DNA of 64,000 nt from Cristatella mucedo (GCA_009760855.2 WPIO01000007.1:11783501-11847500); one strand, 5' to 3'. Shown: positions 11,098 through 23,092, counted from the stretch's first letter. Translations and numbers: made by a program. Notes: generated by a model not told the origin, from the sequence alone.

Positions 11098-11572
11098 ACT
11101 TGATGGACAAGAAAAGAGCTACGAATTTCGCTCGTCCCGACAATCTGACGGGACTGACTGACCGCTCAGCCTCAGCCTCTACTTCGTTATTCGGTGAATT
11201 CTTCAAAACTTCGAACGTAAAAGGATGCGCCTCTCATCCGATAGTACCCACACGTTTCTCCATCCATTGCCTCAGTACCGCAGTGCCCGGATCTATCCGT
11301 CCCGCACCTCTACGGATAGGGATGTGCCGCCCTCAGGCAGCGAGTCAGACAGCGAGGAGGGCGTGGCAATTCCCAGATTTCAATTTTGCAGATGCGGCGG
11401 AGGAGAAAAACCCATGCTTTCCCTAACCAGAAAGAAGTCAGTGATCCGATCAGAGACCTTGGCTTTACTTACTCCAACGCTGAGCATCTAAAAACTAGTT
11501 CCAAGGAGCGGAACTTTACAGATATAAGTGTGAAAGTAAAAGATCAGAGTAAGCGTCGCTGACCTTTTCAAA
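11098..11572 (+). pseudogene. degenerate ORF of a widespread invertebrate repeat-like protein
   Basis: Two frames carry related pieces. Frame one (11225-11491) has an acidic, Ser-rich SGSESDSEEG. A second frame just downstream (about 11413-11572) reads KEVSDPIRDLGFTYSNAEHL and later SKERN before a stop. An acidic Ser-rich region followed by a DLxRDLGLxKxxAELLxSRLKE-like segment is, from memory, a pattern seen in many invertebrate predicted proteins of unknown function. The frame break and lost Leu/Arg positions indicate a decayed copy. I cannot name the family. Confidence 0.35.
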
Positions 11573-11920
11573 TTCCAAAGTAGATGCATATTAATTTTGA
11601 TTCATTTGATGCTCCTTGTGACTAGCTGTGTACTGCAAGACGCAACTGGTCGGTTTTCTAATCGGAAAGGGTTAATTTCAAGTTAATGACCGTCCTGGTC
11701 ACAAAGTAAAGTATTTTCGCAATACTGGCCACATTCTATGCTTATGAGGCATGATCAATTAGGGTATATTACTTGGTATTTAGGTACGAAAATCGTCTTA
11801 TACATATTTTTTACTACTATTATCAATTCATAAGTACTGTGGCCCTCGGACTAGCCTTCCGCTCTTGGGTTATATTATTAGATGATGGTAGATAATGAGC
11901 TCTTGGTGGGTCATAGAAGT
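11573..11920. other. no feature seen
   Basis: AT-rich sequence without a long frame or a recognised repeat. Confidence 0.4.
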
Positions 11921-11921
11921 T

Positions 11922-12092
11922 CGAGAGAGAGAGAGAGAGAGATGAGGGAGCGAGGGTTAGAAAGAAAGCTGGTGACCAAGAAAAACGAAGCGACTGCGTG
12001 AGGGAGAAAGAGATGATAAGGAGGAGGAGGAGGAGGAAGGGAGGGAGGGAGGGAGAGAAGACGAGATACGGAAAGAGAGGGAGAGAATATCT
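11922..12092. repeat. purine-rich tract with (GA)n
   Basis: (GA)n at 11922-11942, then a long purine-rich plus strand with GAGGAGGAGG and GGGAGGGAGGGAGGG runs around 12020-12056. The G-runs could form a G-quadruplex. Open frames across it on the minus strand are low-complexity artefacts. Confidence 0.85.
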
Positions 12093-12097
12093 CTAAA

Positions 12098-12262
12098 TAA
12101 ATAAAATTCATTTGTATAGCATCCCAGCGGAACTTGATCTCTATTCAGGCGCTTCATTTATGCCGCGTGGCTCAAGCTCGTGACTTTGGTCATCAAATAC
12201 ATTCACCTTGACCTGGGTTCGAGGCGAGCATCTTAAGCACTGGGGCAGACATGCTCGGCGCA
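12098..12262 (-). mobile_element. SINE-C copy
   Basis: On the minus strand it has a CAGTGCTTAAGATGCTCGCC head matching the other copies, an eroded B-box region, AAGCGCCTGAATAGAGAT and a tail ending in CTATACAAATGAATTTTAT. The segment AAGCGCC..GGATGCT corresponds to the LINE-A terminal hairpin. Confidence 0.75.
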
Positions 12263-12551
12263 CGATGGAGTGAGTGAGACAGAGTGCTGAGTGTAAGAGA
12301 GGAGACGGGTGAGCGGACCATGCTAGCCTCGTGGGAGGAGACTCGCTCAGCATTGCATTGCCGGAGGAGTGATAATCGGCTGTGAGGCAGTCAGCTGCGA
12401 GGCCGCCGCAATACAACAGCGCCGACGTATTGCAGTACCAAGTGAACGTAAAGGTGGAGCCGCCTTACGACGGCTTGCACTGGGAGTATAACGGCCTGGC
12501 GTAGCAGTGGATCTGAAGAGCACTTCAAAATCGCTGCTGCCATGGCGAAGC

Positions 12552-12740
12552 TCTTATACTGGTAAGTAGCACACTGGGTAAGATGGTGGCTTTTCATGAC
12601 CTCGGTCCCGAGGTCGTGGGTTCGAATTCTGCAGTGGACAATCCTTCATTGCCACTGCAAGCGGCGGTGATAGCCGTAAAGGCTCTTCTATCGCTATACA
12701 AAAGAGGCTGTTAAATCAGCTAGTTTTTATTTATTATGAA
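12552..12740 (+). mobile_element. SINE-A copy
   Basis: It has an A box (TAGCACACTGGGTAAG near 12566) and a B box (GGTTCGAATTC near 12619). The perfect GACCTCGG/CCGAGGTC hairpin is just upstream of the B box. A GGCGGTGATAGCC body follows, then a terminal GAGGCTGTTAAATCAGC with a T-rich end. It is not a functional tRNA gene because the acceptor stem and anticodon arm do not form. Confidence 0.8.
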
Positions 12741-13505
12741 TTTAGAACGAGGGCTTGAAAAAAAGAAAGAATATGTCAGTTCAAAGCTAGCCCGCAAGAA
12801 GTAGGCGCCATCGCTGGGCTGGTAACTGATAGCTCGCTGACAGCGTTCGTCTGTGGTGGGTGTCGCAATTCCGAAGTCGCTCCTAACACATTGTAATGTT
12901 AGGAATGCATGTCAGCAGCACATCTATGCTTTCTAGAAGTAGGACTGTGGGAATAGGGTCGTGGTGACTAGTAGTCTCTTTTACTGGGGGATGAATTTCA
13001 GGATGTGGTCACTCGTTGGCGTCCTTAAATGTAGATGAATAGGTGCTGCACGAATTTAGGGAGAAGAGTCCTATGGGATTGCTATTGAGAGACACGAGTA
13101 CAGAGGGGATGCTGCTACCTTAGGGATGGACTCGCTGATCTTGCCTTTTCTGCTACAAAGAAGCTAGAGAAGTAATCAGCTAGATGGCCACAGGGATCAA
13201 TAGGCGAGGAGCGAGACCTGTGTGCACGTAACCAACGTGGGAGCGCGTGTGCCATGCGTGCGTGCTCGTGCGTGTAGCTAGTAATCATTGCAAGCCGCTC
13301 ACAAAGCGTCAGATAGTTTATTTATACCAACTCAAGCTGTCGAAAAACTCACTTTTAACGAAACTTTAGCAAAAAGTATCCGCAGAGTGAGCGTCGCATC
13401 AGGTGTATAATGTTCGCGTCAGGAGTGCACGCTTGGGTAGAGTCTCGCCAAGTCCTTCTCTTCGTGCCAGCGGAGCGTCAGTGGCGCAGCACTGGCCGCG
13501 GCTGA
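12741..13505. other. no gene or clear repeat seen
   Basis: Mixed-composition sequence with short frames only. Confidence 0.4.
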
Positions 13506-13507
13506 CG

Positions 13508-14165
13508 ATCCTATCTCAGTGGGAGAGTATTGACGTAAGGCCGTAAGCAGGGCTCTACGCTCGATCCCCCCTTTTCCCCAATTAGTTCTCTCCTTCGCGC
13601 TCAAGCGATTGCCAAGCGCAATCTAGGGTTTCACTTCTGTGGAGATGACATGCAGCTGTACCTATGTTTCTATCCCTCACAGCTCTCCGTCGAGCTCTTC
13701 ATCGAATTCTCTCAAATTCCTTGCTGCATGTATTGCTGATATCCGCTTTTCAAAGGCAGCGAACCTTCTCACGTTGAGTAGCGGCAAAAAAGCAGCTCGC
13801 TAATTGTTGGCAAGCCAAGTTTGGCTCAAAAATTGAAACATTGAGCACTCAAAATTGGCTCGGCGAGGATATCTTCAGTATAGTCTGCATTAAATCTAGG
13901 TGTCCTGTTCCAAAGTTACTTATCCTAACACTACCCCATCAGCTCTATAGTAAAGTCTGCCTACTTTCAGCTTTCAAACCTCTTTTTGCGAGACTCCAAA
14001 AAAATTGTCCTTCTTGGATAGGGATGCCACGTCCAAAGTTGGTCCATGCACTTGCGACATCCAGTCTCCACTTCTGTACCGCTCAGGTTTCAGGTCTAAA
14101 GGCAAGCGCAATCAGGTGCTTACAGTTGGTAAAAAAAACTCTGCAGCTATCAGCAGCCTCGGCTG
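13508..14165 (+). mobile_element. old LINE-A relic (RT to C-terminus)
   Basis: It starts with CCTATCTCAGTGGGAGAGTATTGAC, which matches the 58.8-kb coding copy. A broken palm segment follows (GFHFCGDDMQLYLCF near 13628-13672), then LAACIADIR near 13722-13750. Beyond that are TPLVHALATSSLHF and an LQLVKKTLQL-like segment up to about 14150. The catalytic Tyr-Ala of YADD has been replaced and the frame is broken throughout. Confidence 0.75.
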
Positions 14166-14311
14166 ATCCTGACTCAGCTATACTTCTCAATTTCATTTTT
14201 GCCTGATCAAAAGAATGCTTGCTTCAGTATGCGTTACGAAAGCCTCTTCCGCTACGAAAGGGCGGTAGAAGTTAGTCCCTGTTGCTTTTTAGAGTCAAAG
14301 ACGAAGATACG

Positions 14312-14432
14312 ATAAATTATTATTATTATTAATATTATTATATTAGTATTAAATTGTGTTGAATATTCACAACGCTGCATCTCTTTCCATGCAATTTACA
14401 TACGCTGTAAAGGAAGCACAGGCCAGTGCTCT
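14312..14432 (-). mobile_element. LINE-A 3'-end relic
   Basis: An (ATT)n-like tract is followed by CACAACGCTGCATCTCTTTCC, a diverged reverse complement of the terminal hairpin region. Then CAATTTACATACGCTGTAAAGGAAGC corresponds to the LINE-A 3' UTR. Confidence 0.6.
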
Positions 14433-14531
14433 GACCAGGTGGTGGACGCTTGTTCCGACATGAACTATTTTAGTAAGGCAGTGCCATTGCATGTGCTCGT
14501 GAGCGGCATGCCAGCATGCACGCGATTTCAG

Positions 14532-14533
<2 letters not shown>

Positions 14534-14623
<90 letters not shown>
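14534..14623. repeat. compound (AT)n(GA)n microsatellite
   Basis: (AT)n at 14534-14586 passes directly into (AG)n/(GA)n to about 14623. Confidence 0.97.
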
Positions 14624-14914
14624 CTTCTCTAGCAGGCGTGCGGGGGCACCTTTCTTTTTTTTTACCTAATTACCCTAGCTCCCGCCTGTAAATTCTTAGC
14701 GAATAAATTTTGCGAAACGTCTAGATATGCCACTCAAATGAAGCGAAGTGCCGTAGCTGACAAAGGTCGATGATGACTGATTTTTTCCGCTGCAAACCTT
14801 TGAGCCACCGGAACGACGTTCCTCCGAAGCAAGCCATGCATTCCGAAAATATGTGCACGCCTCTAGGTGCTACAGGTCATCTTTGTGTCGACTAGAAGTA
14901 GGAGCGATGCATCT

Positions 14915-15078
14915 CAGCAGAACAGAGAGTTGGTGAACTAAACGGACCGTAGGTTGCTGTAGATGAAGGTGAAGGTCTCACCTGCTCTCTTGTCGTAGGT
15001 TGCTGTAGGTGAAGGTGAAGGTCTCACCTGCTCTCAGTAGAACAGAGAGCTGGTGAACTAAACGGGCCGTAGGTTGCT
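14915..15078. repeat. local segmental duplication, periods 120 and 46 bp
   Basis: AGAACAGAGAGYTGGTGAAC and the following CGTAGGTTGCT recur exactly 120 bp apart (14915 and 15035; 14948 and 15068). Inside, CGTAGGTTGCTGTAG with GAAGGTGAAGGTCTCACC repeats with a 46-bp period (14948 and 14994). It has no coding potential. Confidence 0.85.
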
Positions 15079-18000
15079 CCAGGCTCTGTCGCTTACACGC
15101 AAGAACAACGATGCTGGACGCAGTTGGCACATATTCCGTTCTAACGCACGAAGAACCTACTGCTCGTAGATGAGAAAACCACAAAGACCGATGGTCGGTG
15201 CATACTGGGAGAGAATTCTGCAATCGACATGTCTAGCTACTGCTGCCGACTCTAAGCATGCCCTGAGAGACACGCCAAATACTGATGACATCTTTGGCGC
15301 CCATCGCACCTTGGGTTGCGATAAACAGAGAATGACCGTAGTATCATGATTTGTCGCGGGAGATTCACTAAATCGCCCGGAGAAACTACGCTTTTGTACA
15401 GGAGGAATAGCGCCACTTGAGTGCCTAGACAAGGTAATTTATAGCAACTAGTGTAAGCACGAATGACCAACTGTGTGGTTAGGTACTTATGGAAAATATC
15501 GCCACAATCCATTGCTGGTCGTTTCGTCAGCAGGCGGCAGACCATGTGCGAGTGACTGTGGCTGGGCTATCGGCGATCTCTGACGAACGCGAGCTTTAAA
15601 ATGTAAATGTGAGACCAAGACATGTCGGCGCCGACCACTGGATAATCGGGCGCCCGACTGCCTGACAACGATTTCGGAGCGCCACTAAATCAGTCGGCCA
15701 TGCAGCGCAGCTGCTTGTCGGCTGTATTGTCTACCGGTGGCGATCCAGTCTCGCAGGTTGTGCCGTGGCACCGGTAAGGAGGCATAGACGGTGGCCCTCT
15801 GCCGCCTGTATGCGTACAGGCAATGCAGCGGCGAGATACAAAGTTGTTGGTTTGCGTCGAGTGTTGCAGGCTTTTGGCCAATAGCTCGTGCACGGCCTCG
15901 ATTCGAGTGTGCACTTGCCTCCTGCATTGGCGTCTGTTAGCTCCCACGGAGCTCTGGAAAGTTCAGGCTCCCGGTCTCATCTAGGAAATAGGCTTGTATA
16001 TAGTACCGAGGAGTTGGAGACTCGATAAGCATGCCAGTTACGTCACCAGGGAGTGGAAATCAAAATACAATAGGCGGCTAACACGGGGGTGGGGATGACC
16101 GGTCTACTACTGAAAAGGTGGAGGTCTGGTGGTAGCTCACGATACAATAATGATTGATGTGAGAAAACCATAGCAGCTAGGATATGCATACCGATGTATT
16201 TATTGTTGCCCAGCATCTTCCGCTTTGCCAGTCTAAACCTCTGCAACTCCTCATCTGTGAAACGAGCCCTGACACAATCCTTGGTAGCACGGCTGCGGTT
16301 TTCGAATTCATCCTGGCACTTACTGAGCGGCTACCGTCAACATGACTGCAAAGACAAGAACATGAACTTATGGGCTTAATACTTATCAGTAAATGCGAAT
16401 GCTGAACGTTCAGCTAACATTCCATTTATGCGTGCACATGTTTAGTGAGCTCAACGGAACCTCGACAGATGCTTGGCTTGCAGGTGTTCCATAAGCAGAA
16501 TTGCAGGATATCCGTGTCTCTTCTGAGCGTTTAATTGTGGTAGTACAACTAACAAGATTTTGAGCTACTTGGATAAGAAATACGGTGAAATTGGACTTAA
16601 GAAGTCTAATTCCAAAGATTCTGAGGTACTGGGATAATAGGAGGCAATTACTCATGGCTGGCAATTTTGTACACCCTCCAATATATAATAAAATGAGGCC
16701 AGTTTAGAATAGACATTGATTACACCAGTCTCGGCAGCTGTAGCTGTTGAATCGTGCCCAAGATATTTGTCAGACGGCAAGCACTTAAATTTCTCCGAGT
16801 CGAAGCGGCAGTATCGTCGGATATATATGTCTTCAGAGGTGCGTCGGATGGCTTGAATAGTTAAGAAATGTTAGATACACGACCCAGCTTGTCAGGGCTC
16901 GGTAAAGAGAGAGCACTGCAGCTTTGCTCGGCTGGCAGCAGTAGCCTTGATTGAAAATGTGGGGCTTATCTCCGCAGCAGCAAAGTGTGCTTGTAGCAGT
17001 ACCGTTTGCAGCAGAGTCTCTGATCTCGCACCAACGCGTGCCTGTTCTCCTTTGCGGGTTCACTGAACTCCTCACTCCTGAAGTTTCCCGCTAAATGGCG
17101 CTCCATGCATTCTATACATTTCCCTATCAACGATCCTCAGCCAAGATCGCGAGGAGTGTTCGTTCGTTACCAAGGAGCCCCTGTTCTGCCGTGACATGGT
17201 AAGCTTTGCCTCTCAGCATTTTTGCCGTCACATATTTAGCATAAACTAGGTGGCTAATTCTCATTCACCCTTGGTCATACTAATCTCATAGCTTGTAAAA
17301 TAGCTATCGCCCAATTTCGTAGGTATTGCAATCTCTCAGCCAAATCTCAGCGAAGGAAAATGATTGAAACTGCCTCTTCCGACCTTCGAAGTTTAGTTAT
17401 TGAATTGATACCAAATGCAGATGATGTTAACGGCAATACAAAGAGGCAAAATGAAGTTGATTAGCCCTTTTGTAAGCAGCAATGCGGCGATACATACTTT
17501 CGCAAACAAGCCATGTCATTCACCAGCTTTTTATTGCAAAATATTAAAGTTAGCGTCTATTCATTAGAGTTTTCAATTTATAAGACTAGTATGCAATTTA
17601 TTCACTGTTAGTTGTACAGAAGAGGCATGGAGAACAGGTCTACAGTCAATCGTTTGTGTCAGCAAAAGACACCATGTGGCGTGAATGGCTAGCAAAATAG
17701 CATGGAATTAACAATGGAAGTGTGGCGATTCAGGTGTACATTCCTACCACAAGTATGAGAATAACACTTTAGAGCTTGGGGTACTCAACGTCGAGCATGA
17801 GGCGACACATCTTTTTACCTAATCTTGGCAGGGAAAGTATGAAAATAAGAGTCGCTGGGATCCCTTCTTACTAAATTAGACTTGGCATAACAGATTTGTA
17901 AAAGAGCTTACAGAAAGCAGGGCTTACAATCCTGTCTGCTATATATGGATCTTTAAATTTTCTTTTGCCTTTTGCACTTTTGATGTATATTAACATGGAA

Positions 18001-18600
18001 CATTAATCGCAATTCAAAGAAGGACAGACATTTTCTACCAATGCTGTAGGGAAACACTTGCAGAATGTGTGTTCAAGAGAGAGCTGAGAGCAAGCTGAAG
18101 TTATGGAGCTGCTAAGAAACGTCCAGTTGATACTCACTTACCGAGTCCATCTAAAACTTTTTTCTTACCTGATGGTAATATATAGAGGCGACACCGTTCC
18201 TAGATTAGTTGGCTGGATTTATACCTTTATAGTAGATGATTATTACGGACTGTGGATTTTTCTTATAACCAATAAATGCAGTCAGGCGTCTTCTTTGCTA
18301 AGGAGCCAGCAACGGCTCTCGGATAATAGCATTATGATAAAACATCCTAAAATCGCCATAAGAAAAAAGTTGAATTTCTTCTATGAGCTTTTTAAATGCC
18401 AGGAAGGAAACAGATCAATTGGTTAGTGATTACACGCCAAATTCTAGCATAGATACGCACACAAAGACAGCTCGAACGACCGGATCAAATGCTATAGCTG
18501 GCTGATGGATGCATTTTTAGTTGCTTTTAAAAGACGTCCTTTAATCAGATTTTGTGGTGAAACTATTTAGTCATTTCCAGCTTTGAAAGCATACAAGCTG
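15079..18600. other. 3.5-kb stretch with no recognised gene
   Basis: The open frames are short (the longest about 107 codons at 18103-18426 plus). They lack recognisable domains or paired splice sites. I see no LINE, SINE or long microsatellite. The 18103-18426 frame is AT-rich with hydrophobic stretches; I do not consider it supported. Confidence 0.4.
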
Positions 18601-18639
18601 AAGGAGGATTTTAAAAGGATTCCCGGTTCGCTGTAGACG

Positions 18640-19640
18640 TACTAATCGAGTCAGATAAGCGCATAGTACTATGGGAACCAAAAAGTAAATTCAATAGGTT
18701 GGTCTTTCAGAGCACTAACAAAGAAATTATTTAAAGCAAGGGAAAAACGAACTCTTGAGTCGATGCAGTTCTAGAGGGTGAGCCAATGGAGGTCAGTGAG
18801 AACAGTTGTTCAGAGGAAGTTGGGACGTTCACGAAAAAACAAGCGTAGCTGCTTAGCTTTGTAATCGTAAAGCTGTAAGCGTCTATTTGTATTAACATGG
18901 GGAACTGCAGCTATCTAATTCCACAACTAGAAAATAGATTGGCATGTTCGTAGCACTATATTATTCTAATATAATTCAGTCCGAATTTTGTCAATGTTAC
19001 TGATGCATGTGAAATAAGGCAGACGTATGTGTTAGCTGAGATGGTCATCTAGTCATAGGTCATTTTGGAAAGGGATGCCGAAGCTACGTGGAGAGGCAAT
19101 CTGAGACATACATGCTGGAAAAGCTAAATTTTAAGATTAAGGTTTCCAATTTTTGGAAGATACTAGGTTTTTCCATAGCATAGCAAACAACTTCGTCAAA
19201 CATAGCAAACATAGCAAACAGCTTCGTCGTCATTCAGTGTGAAACATATTGGTACCATTCGTATGCGAATGTCAAAATTTCATCTTGCAACGGATTTTCG
19301 AAAGCCCGAGATGCACGAAGGCAGAAGAGAAAGCTGATAAATCAAATGGATCTCTTACCGTTTGGATGAACTCTCAGGTCTTGTCTATCCTGTAAACAGC
19401 GTAGCTAGAAAAGCGAACCGCTAGATTGTCGCAGTGATCGCTAGATATGGTGCTGACCTTGGGGCAGCTAAGTAGATACCTGATTGTCGAAACCTTCCAC
19501 CACGGTTGTTCATTTGTGTCAACCAGGCTCTCGTAGAAACTAGACTGGGGCCTGAGGTAGGAGCGATTGGTAGTAGCGACCTGTTACTGTTTTCGTTTGC
19601 TAATCTTTTTACTATTAGATATGATACTGCGAAGGATTTT
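18640..19640 (-). mobile_element. old LINE-A relic
   Basis: Nucleotide-level matches to the 9.4-10.6-kb copy can be followed in order. AGCCAATGGAGGTCAGTGAG lies near 18783 and GATGGTCATCTAGTC near 19038. CATTTTGGAAAGGGATGCCGA follows near 19063, and a GTATGCGAATGTC segment near 19260. Near 19445 a stretch (ATATGGTGCTGACCTTGGGG) also matches the endonuclease relic at 27.39 kb. No long frame survives. Confidence 0.65.
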
Positions 19641-20325
19641 CAAGCTTTCGCTTACCATTCGTTGCTTGTTTGACGTCTGCAGTAATGATAATATAATGTC
19701 AAGAAGAAAGCAGTATTGCACTATAAGATAAATGCATTTATTTATAGGCACTGTACTTATGCTGAAAAAGGTATACACCGTAGCGGTCTGGATGAGTGCA
19801 CAAGTAGAGCCTGTTTCGACGGAAAAATCTTACAAAACACCTGCCAGGTTCAAGCTGGTGCATTTCATTAGTGGGAGAAGGTCGGTTGATGGCTATAGAG
19901 GAAATAGTGAAAAAGATCAAGCTAAAGGAAATAATGGAGTTTATTAAACCTACAGTATGCAATATACATAATTCATTGAAGTCAGTGGTTGTAGAAATGT
20001 AACACGATAGAAAAGAAGTAAAGCTCAGTTGAGTCAGATTCTAAATAGAATCATCTTGTCAGCATTCTGCCTTTTAGAGCCATTCCGGCGTCAAATCAGC
20101 TCGCCTACGCATTGATCGTCCTTTAATGAACAGCTGCTTTTTAACCGCTGATCAAACTCAAAAAAGTGACCTCGTTGACTAGCGGCTACTGATGCCGTCT
20201 ATCGTTCCTTCTTCAAGGGGCTACGTAAATTGAAAGAGACTTAATTGGTCTATTATTAGGAGCGAGAAAGGTTGAACTACTGTTATTTCAACGATTTAAA
20301 CAAATATATATAATTTAGATATATT
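19641..20325. other. no feature seen
   Basis: AT-rich sequence. Frames on both strands at 19732-19962 overlap and have no recognised domain. Confidence 0.4.
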
Positions 20326-20327
20326 AG

Positions 20328-20480
20328 AATATAATTCATTTATATATCACCATACGATAAATTTATCTCTATTCGGGTATGCAGCGGGGCTCGAGCCCAC
20401 GACCTCGGTCATTGAATGCATCCACTCTGACCTTAGTCACTAAAGGCGAACACCTTAAAGCCTGGGAAAAATCAGGGCGG
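20328..20480 (-). mobile_element. SINE-C copy
   Basis: On the minus strand the head is followed by ATGACCGAGGTCGTGGG, the B box GGCTCGAGCCCC, a GCATACCCGAATAGAGATAA tail segment and an AT-rich end with TATATAAATGAATTATATT. The 5' GGGCGAACACC head can be seen. Confidence 0.75.
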
Positions 20481-20565
20481 CAAAAAAACCTGCGCATCCC
20501 ATCTGCTCAAATTTTCAAATTATTTACAAACTCAGACTCGGACAATCATTCCCGGAAGTGGTAGC

Positions 20566-20915
20566 GTAACGCATCTCCGTCTGTGACTACACAGAGCGCC
20601 GATGACTAAGTAGCTGCTACGCTGGAGAGTTTTATTTAGCTCACTTAAAGCCAAGTCAGCATTCGGTGTGCATCCGGTATGGTCAGCAGACTAGATCTCG
20701 CTCAACAAAGGTAGTGAGAAGCGCAGCTGAGTCAACGAGCGACCTGAGTGGCATGGAAGCAATAGCTCAGGGCGGCTGGACAGGCAGAACGCCGCAATCG
20801 GCACGAGGAGAGCAAATTGCTGCGCAAGATGCCTAAGAGTTGCACACGCTAGCTTGGTAGCTGAAGCCACTCGTAGCGAAAGCTTTTGTCGCCTACAGTC
20901 TTCAATCAAAGTAAT
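20566..20915 (-). mobile_element. LINE-B relic, 3' part
   Basis: It ends at GACGGAGATGCGTTACGC (minus strand), the LINE-B terminus. It contains diverged versions of the 45.6-kb copy: the CTACGCTGGAGAG segment, the TGAGCTATTGC region and CAAGCTAGCGTGTGC. The frame is destroyed. Confidence 0.65.
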
Positions 20916-21199
20916 GACGCTATCCTGAGTAGCCCTGCGGTTTCGAGGAGGCTTAAACTTGTGTTAGCTTGGCACGACGAACCGAGCCGTGGCGCGGTCA
21001 TTGTGGCTCATAGCATGAACTTTTCTCTGCATCCGTCGATCAGCCGGTTGGTATTGCGACTCATTCGCCAGAGGATTAACGTGGCTGAATCCTTCCTCTC
21101 CGCCGCTGGCTGGCCTCTAGGACTAATCAGCTGGCCTCTAGGACCTATCTTTGGATGGCAGATCGAGCTCAAATCTCATAGGATGAAACTCTAGCAGGT

Positions 21200-21990
21200 T
21201 TCACAAGCTTTAGAGAAACTCGCGGCAACGGGAAATGCTGCGTTCCGCCAGCGAGCGAGCCGCGTGCGCCTGTCGGCTGGGCGACTGGCGTCTATCGGCG
21301 CCGCAGTTGTTGATGCGGCTGCTGCTGCTGCAGCGACCGCCTGAGGAGACCGCCGTTTGGCCGGTGCTTTCATTGATCTACGTGTACTGATCGTGTTTGC
21401 TATATTGTGACGACGGTAGCAGAATATTAAGCTTCCGATAGCCCAAGACAAATATCGTCCAGGTGCACTGGCTCTAAGCATGATGAGGGGGCGAGCTAAT
21501 GGCTATCTGCCCGTTGCTTCTGGCGGCCAGAGCCGAGTGCTTGCGTCAGCTGCCGCTCCGGCGACCGCCGGCTGCCCGCCGTTGCTTGCGAGTCGGCCGC
21601 CGAAGTGGTCAGCGAGGGCAGGTCCCGCCCGAGACGCACGCGCACGTCGCGATCATGCGGCTCGCATCGCTCGTCCGCTCGGCGCACGGCGTTCACCGCC
21701 GCCGCCGTCGCGAAAAATCGGCGCATGCCCGCGCCTGCACTAGCCGAGTACACAAGCTGCACGCAGCTACCTGCACGCACTTACCGCCTGCGCCAGCGGC
21801 CGGCTGCGGAACTATCGTCCCCAGGGCTGCTCCCGGTTCTTAGTTCCACTGCAAAGCAAGCTCTGGGCCGGCGTCGCCTAGACCTGCACCGGCGGCAGAA
21901 TGCCGCAGCGAAACGATGAAGCCGAGGTGGATGGGTGGGTCTCGGACGCTCCTTAGCAACTGCTTCGACAGCCGGCCGAACTTTCGTCGG
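21200..21990. other. CpG-rich patch, possible exon on the minus strand
   Basis: High GC and CpG with frames open on both strands. The minus frame 21496-21780 (94 codons) has strongly GC-biased third positions, acidic and basic residues in balance, and a GTGCAG upstream of its Met-Arg-Arg-Phe-Phe segment. Overlapping plus frames (21480-21743, 21499-21843, 21605-21919) are Arg/Ala/Pro-rich. No domain is recognised. Confidence 0.25.
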
Positions 21991-22539
21991 CTGTTTTCCT
22001 ACATTGAGAACGCCAGATTTCCTGAGAACTAAGTCGAAGTCCATTCAACTTGCTCGACGAATTCAACCTGACATTATTAGTTGTTTATTGAGCAGAGTCA
22101 ATGCATTCTGTACAGGCTATGCGAGCGACGAGAAGATACTTGTGAGACTCGTACAGCGTTTAACCAAGCCGTATCTCTAAAGTTTCAGCAAAACTGAGGT
22201 TGTCCAACTTTGCAGGAGACGTAGTCAGGAGCACTTCTTCCGTTTTTTTTTAATTTGGACCGCGCCAGTTAGTTTGGCGGCGGTATGGTGAAAGACCTTA
22301 CACAATCTCGGCTACGGGACACGGAATGTGGAAAAGGTTGACTGAACCAGTGAGAATGGAGGGAAAATGAAGCCAGAGATGCCGAAGGGAAATAAAAGCT
22401 CACTTACCAGTGGAGATGGTAATCATGTTACAGTTGCAGGCACAATTGCCTAGCACTGCTCGTGGGTCTCTGAGGACCTACTACTAAAGCGCTGCTCTAA
22501 GTGTAAGACAAGGGAGAAAGACACTCCACTGTGACACTA

Positions 22540-22540
<1 letters not shown>
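21991..22540. other. no feature seen
   Basis: Mixed sequence without a recognised repeat or gene. Confidence 0.4.
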
Positions 22541-22570
<30 letters not shown>

Positions 22571-22609
22571 GGTCGTCTCTATGACTGTCCGTCAGTCAGT
22601 CAGTCAGTC
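22541..22609. repeat. (CTGT)n and (CAGT)n tetranucleotide repeats
   Basis: (CTGT)n at 22541-22570, a 20-bp spacer, then (GTCA)n at about 22591-22609. Confidence 0.95.
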
Positions 22610-22965
22610 TCTCGGCGTGTCCCCGTTTCTGCAAGCCTCCACATCTCTCGCTCATCGGAGATTACAAGCCGTAGTGACGAAGTTGCTAAATAGATCTCTA
22701 CTAATTAAAGCTAGAAAGTCCGTACGTCTTTACCCCGTCACCCGGCAAGATTGCGACCAGTACCTCCCGAATGACGTGCAATAGATAAGTAGTTCACCGT
22801 GACTCGAAGCAGCGAGTCCACAGCCACTGAGCTCTAGCACCGAATACTATGGAACATGGTCATGATAAAAAAATATACCGAAGTATGTCTTTAGATATGG
22901 CTCTGTAGTAATTTAAGACTCCTCTGCTTTTGGTATTAAGTAACTGTTGCACGTCCGAAAACTCA

Positions 22966-23092
22966 TTCTTATAGCGCCCTAAGATAGCTAACTAAATCTC
23001 TCTCCAGGCGCTTCGCATATGCCACAGGTTTCGAACCCACTACCTCTTGTCATCAAATGCATGCATTCACTTTGACCTCGGTCGTCAGCGGC
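22966..23092 (-). mobile_element. SINE-C copy
   Basis: On the minus strand it has CCGAGGTCAAAGTGAATGCA, the B box GGTTCGAAACC (near 23025-23036), GCGAAGCGCCTGGAGAGAG, a GGGCGCTATAAGAATG tail and ATGACAAGAGGTAGTGGG before the B box. The outer GCGCC/GGCGC stem of the tail is intact. Confidence 0.75.
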
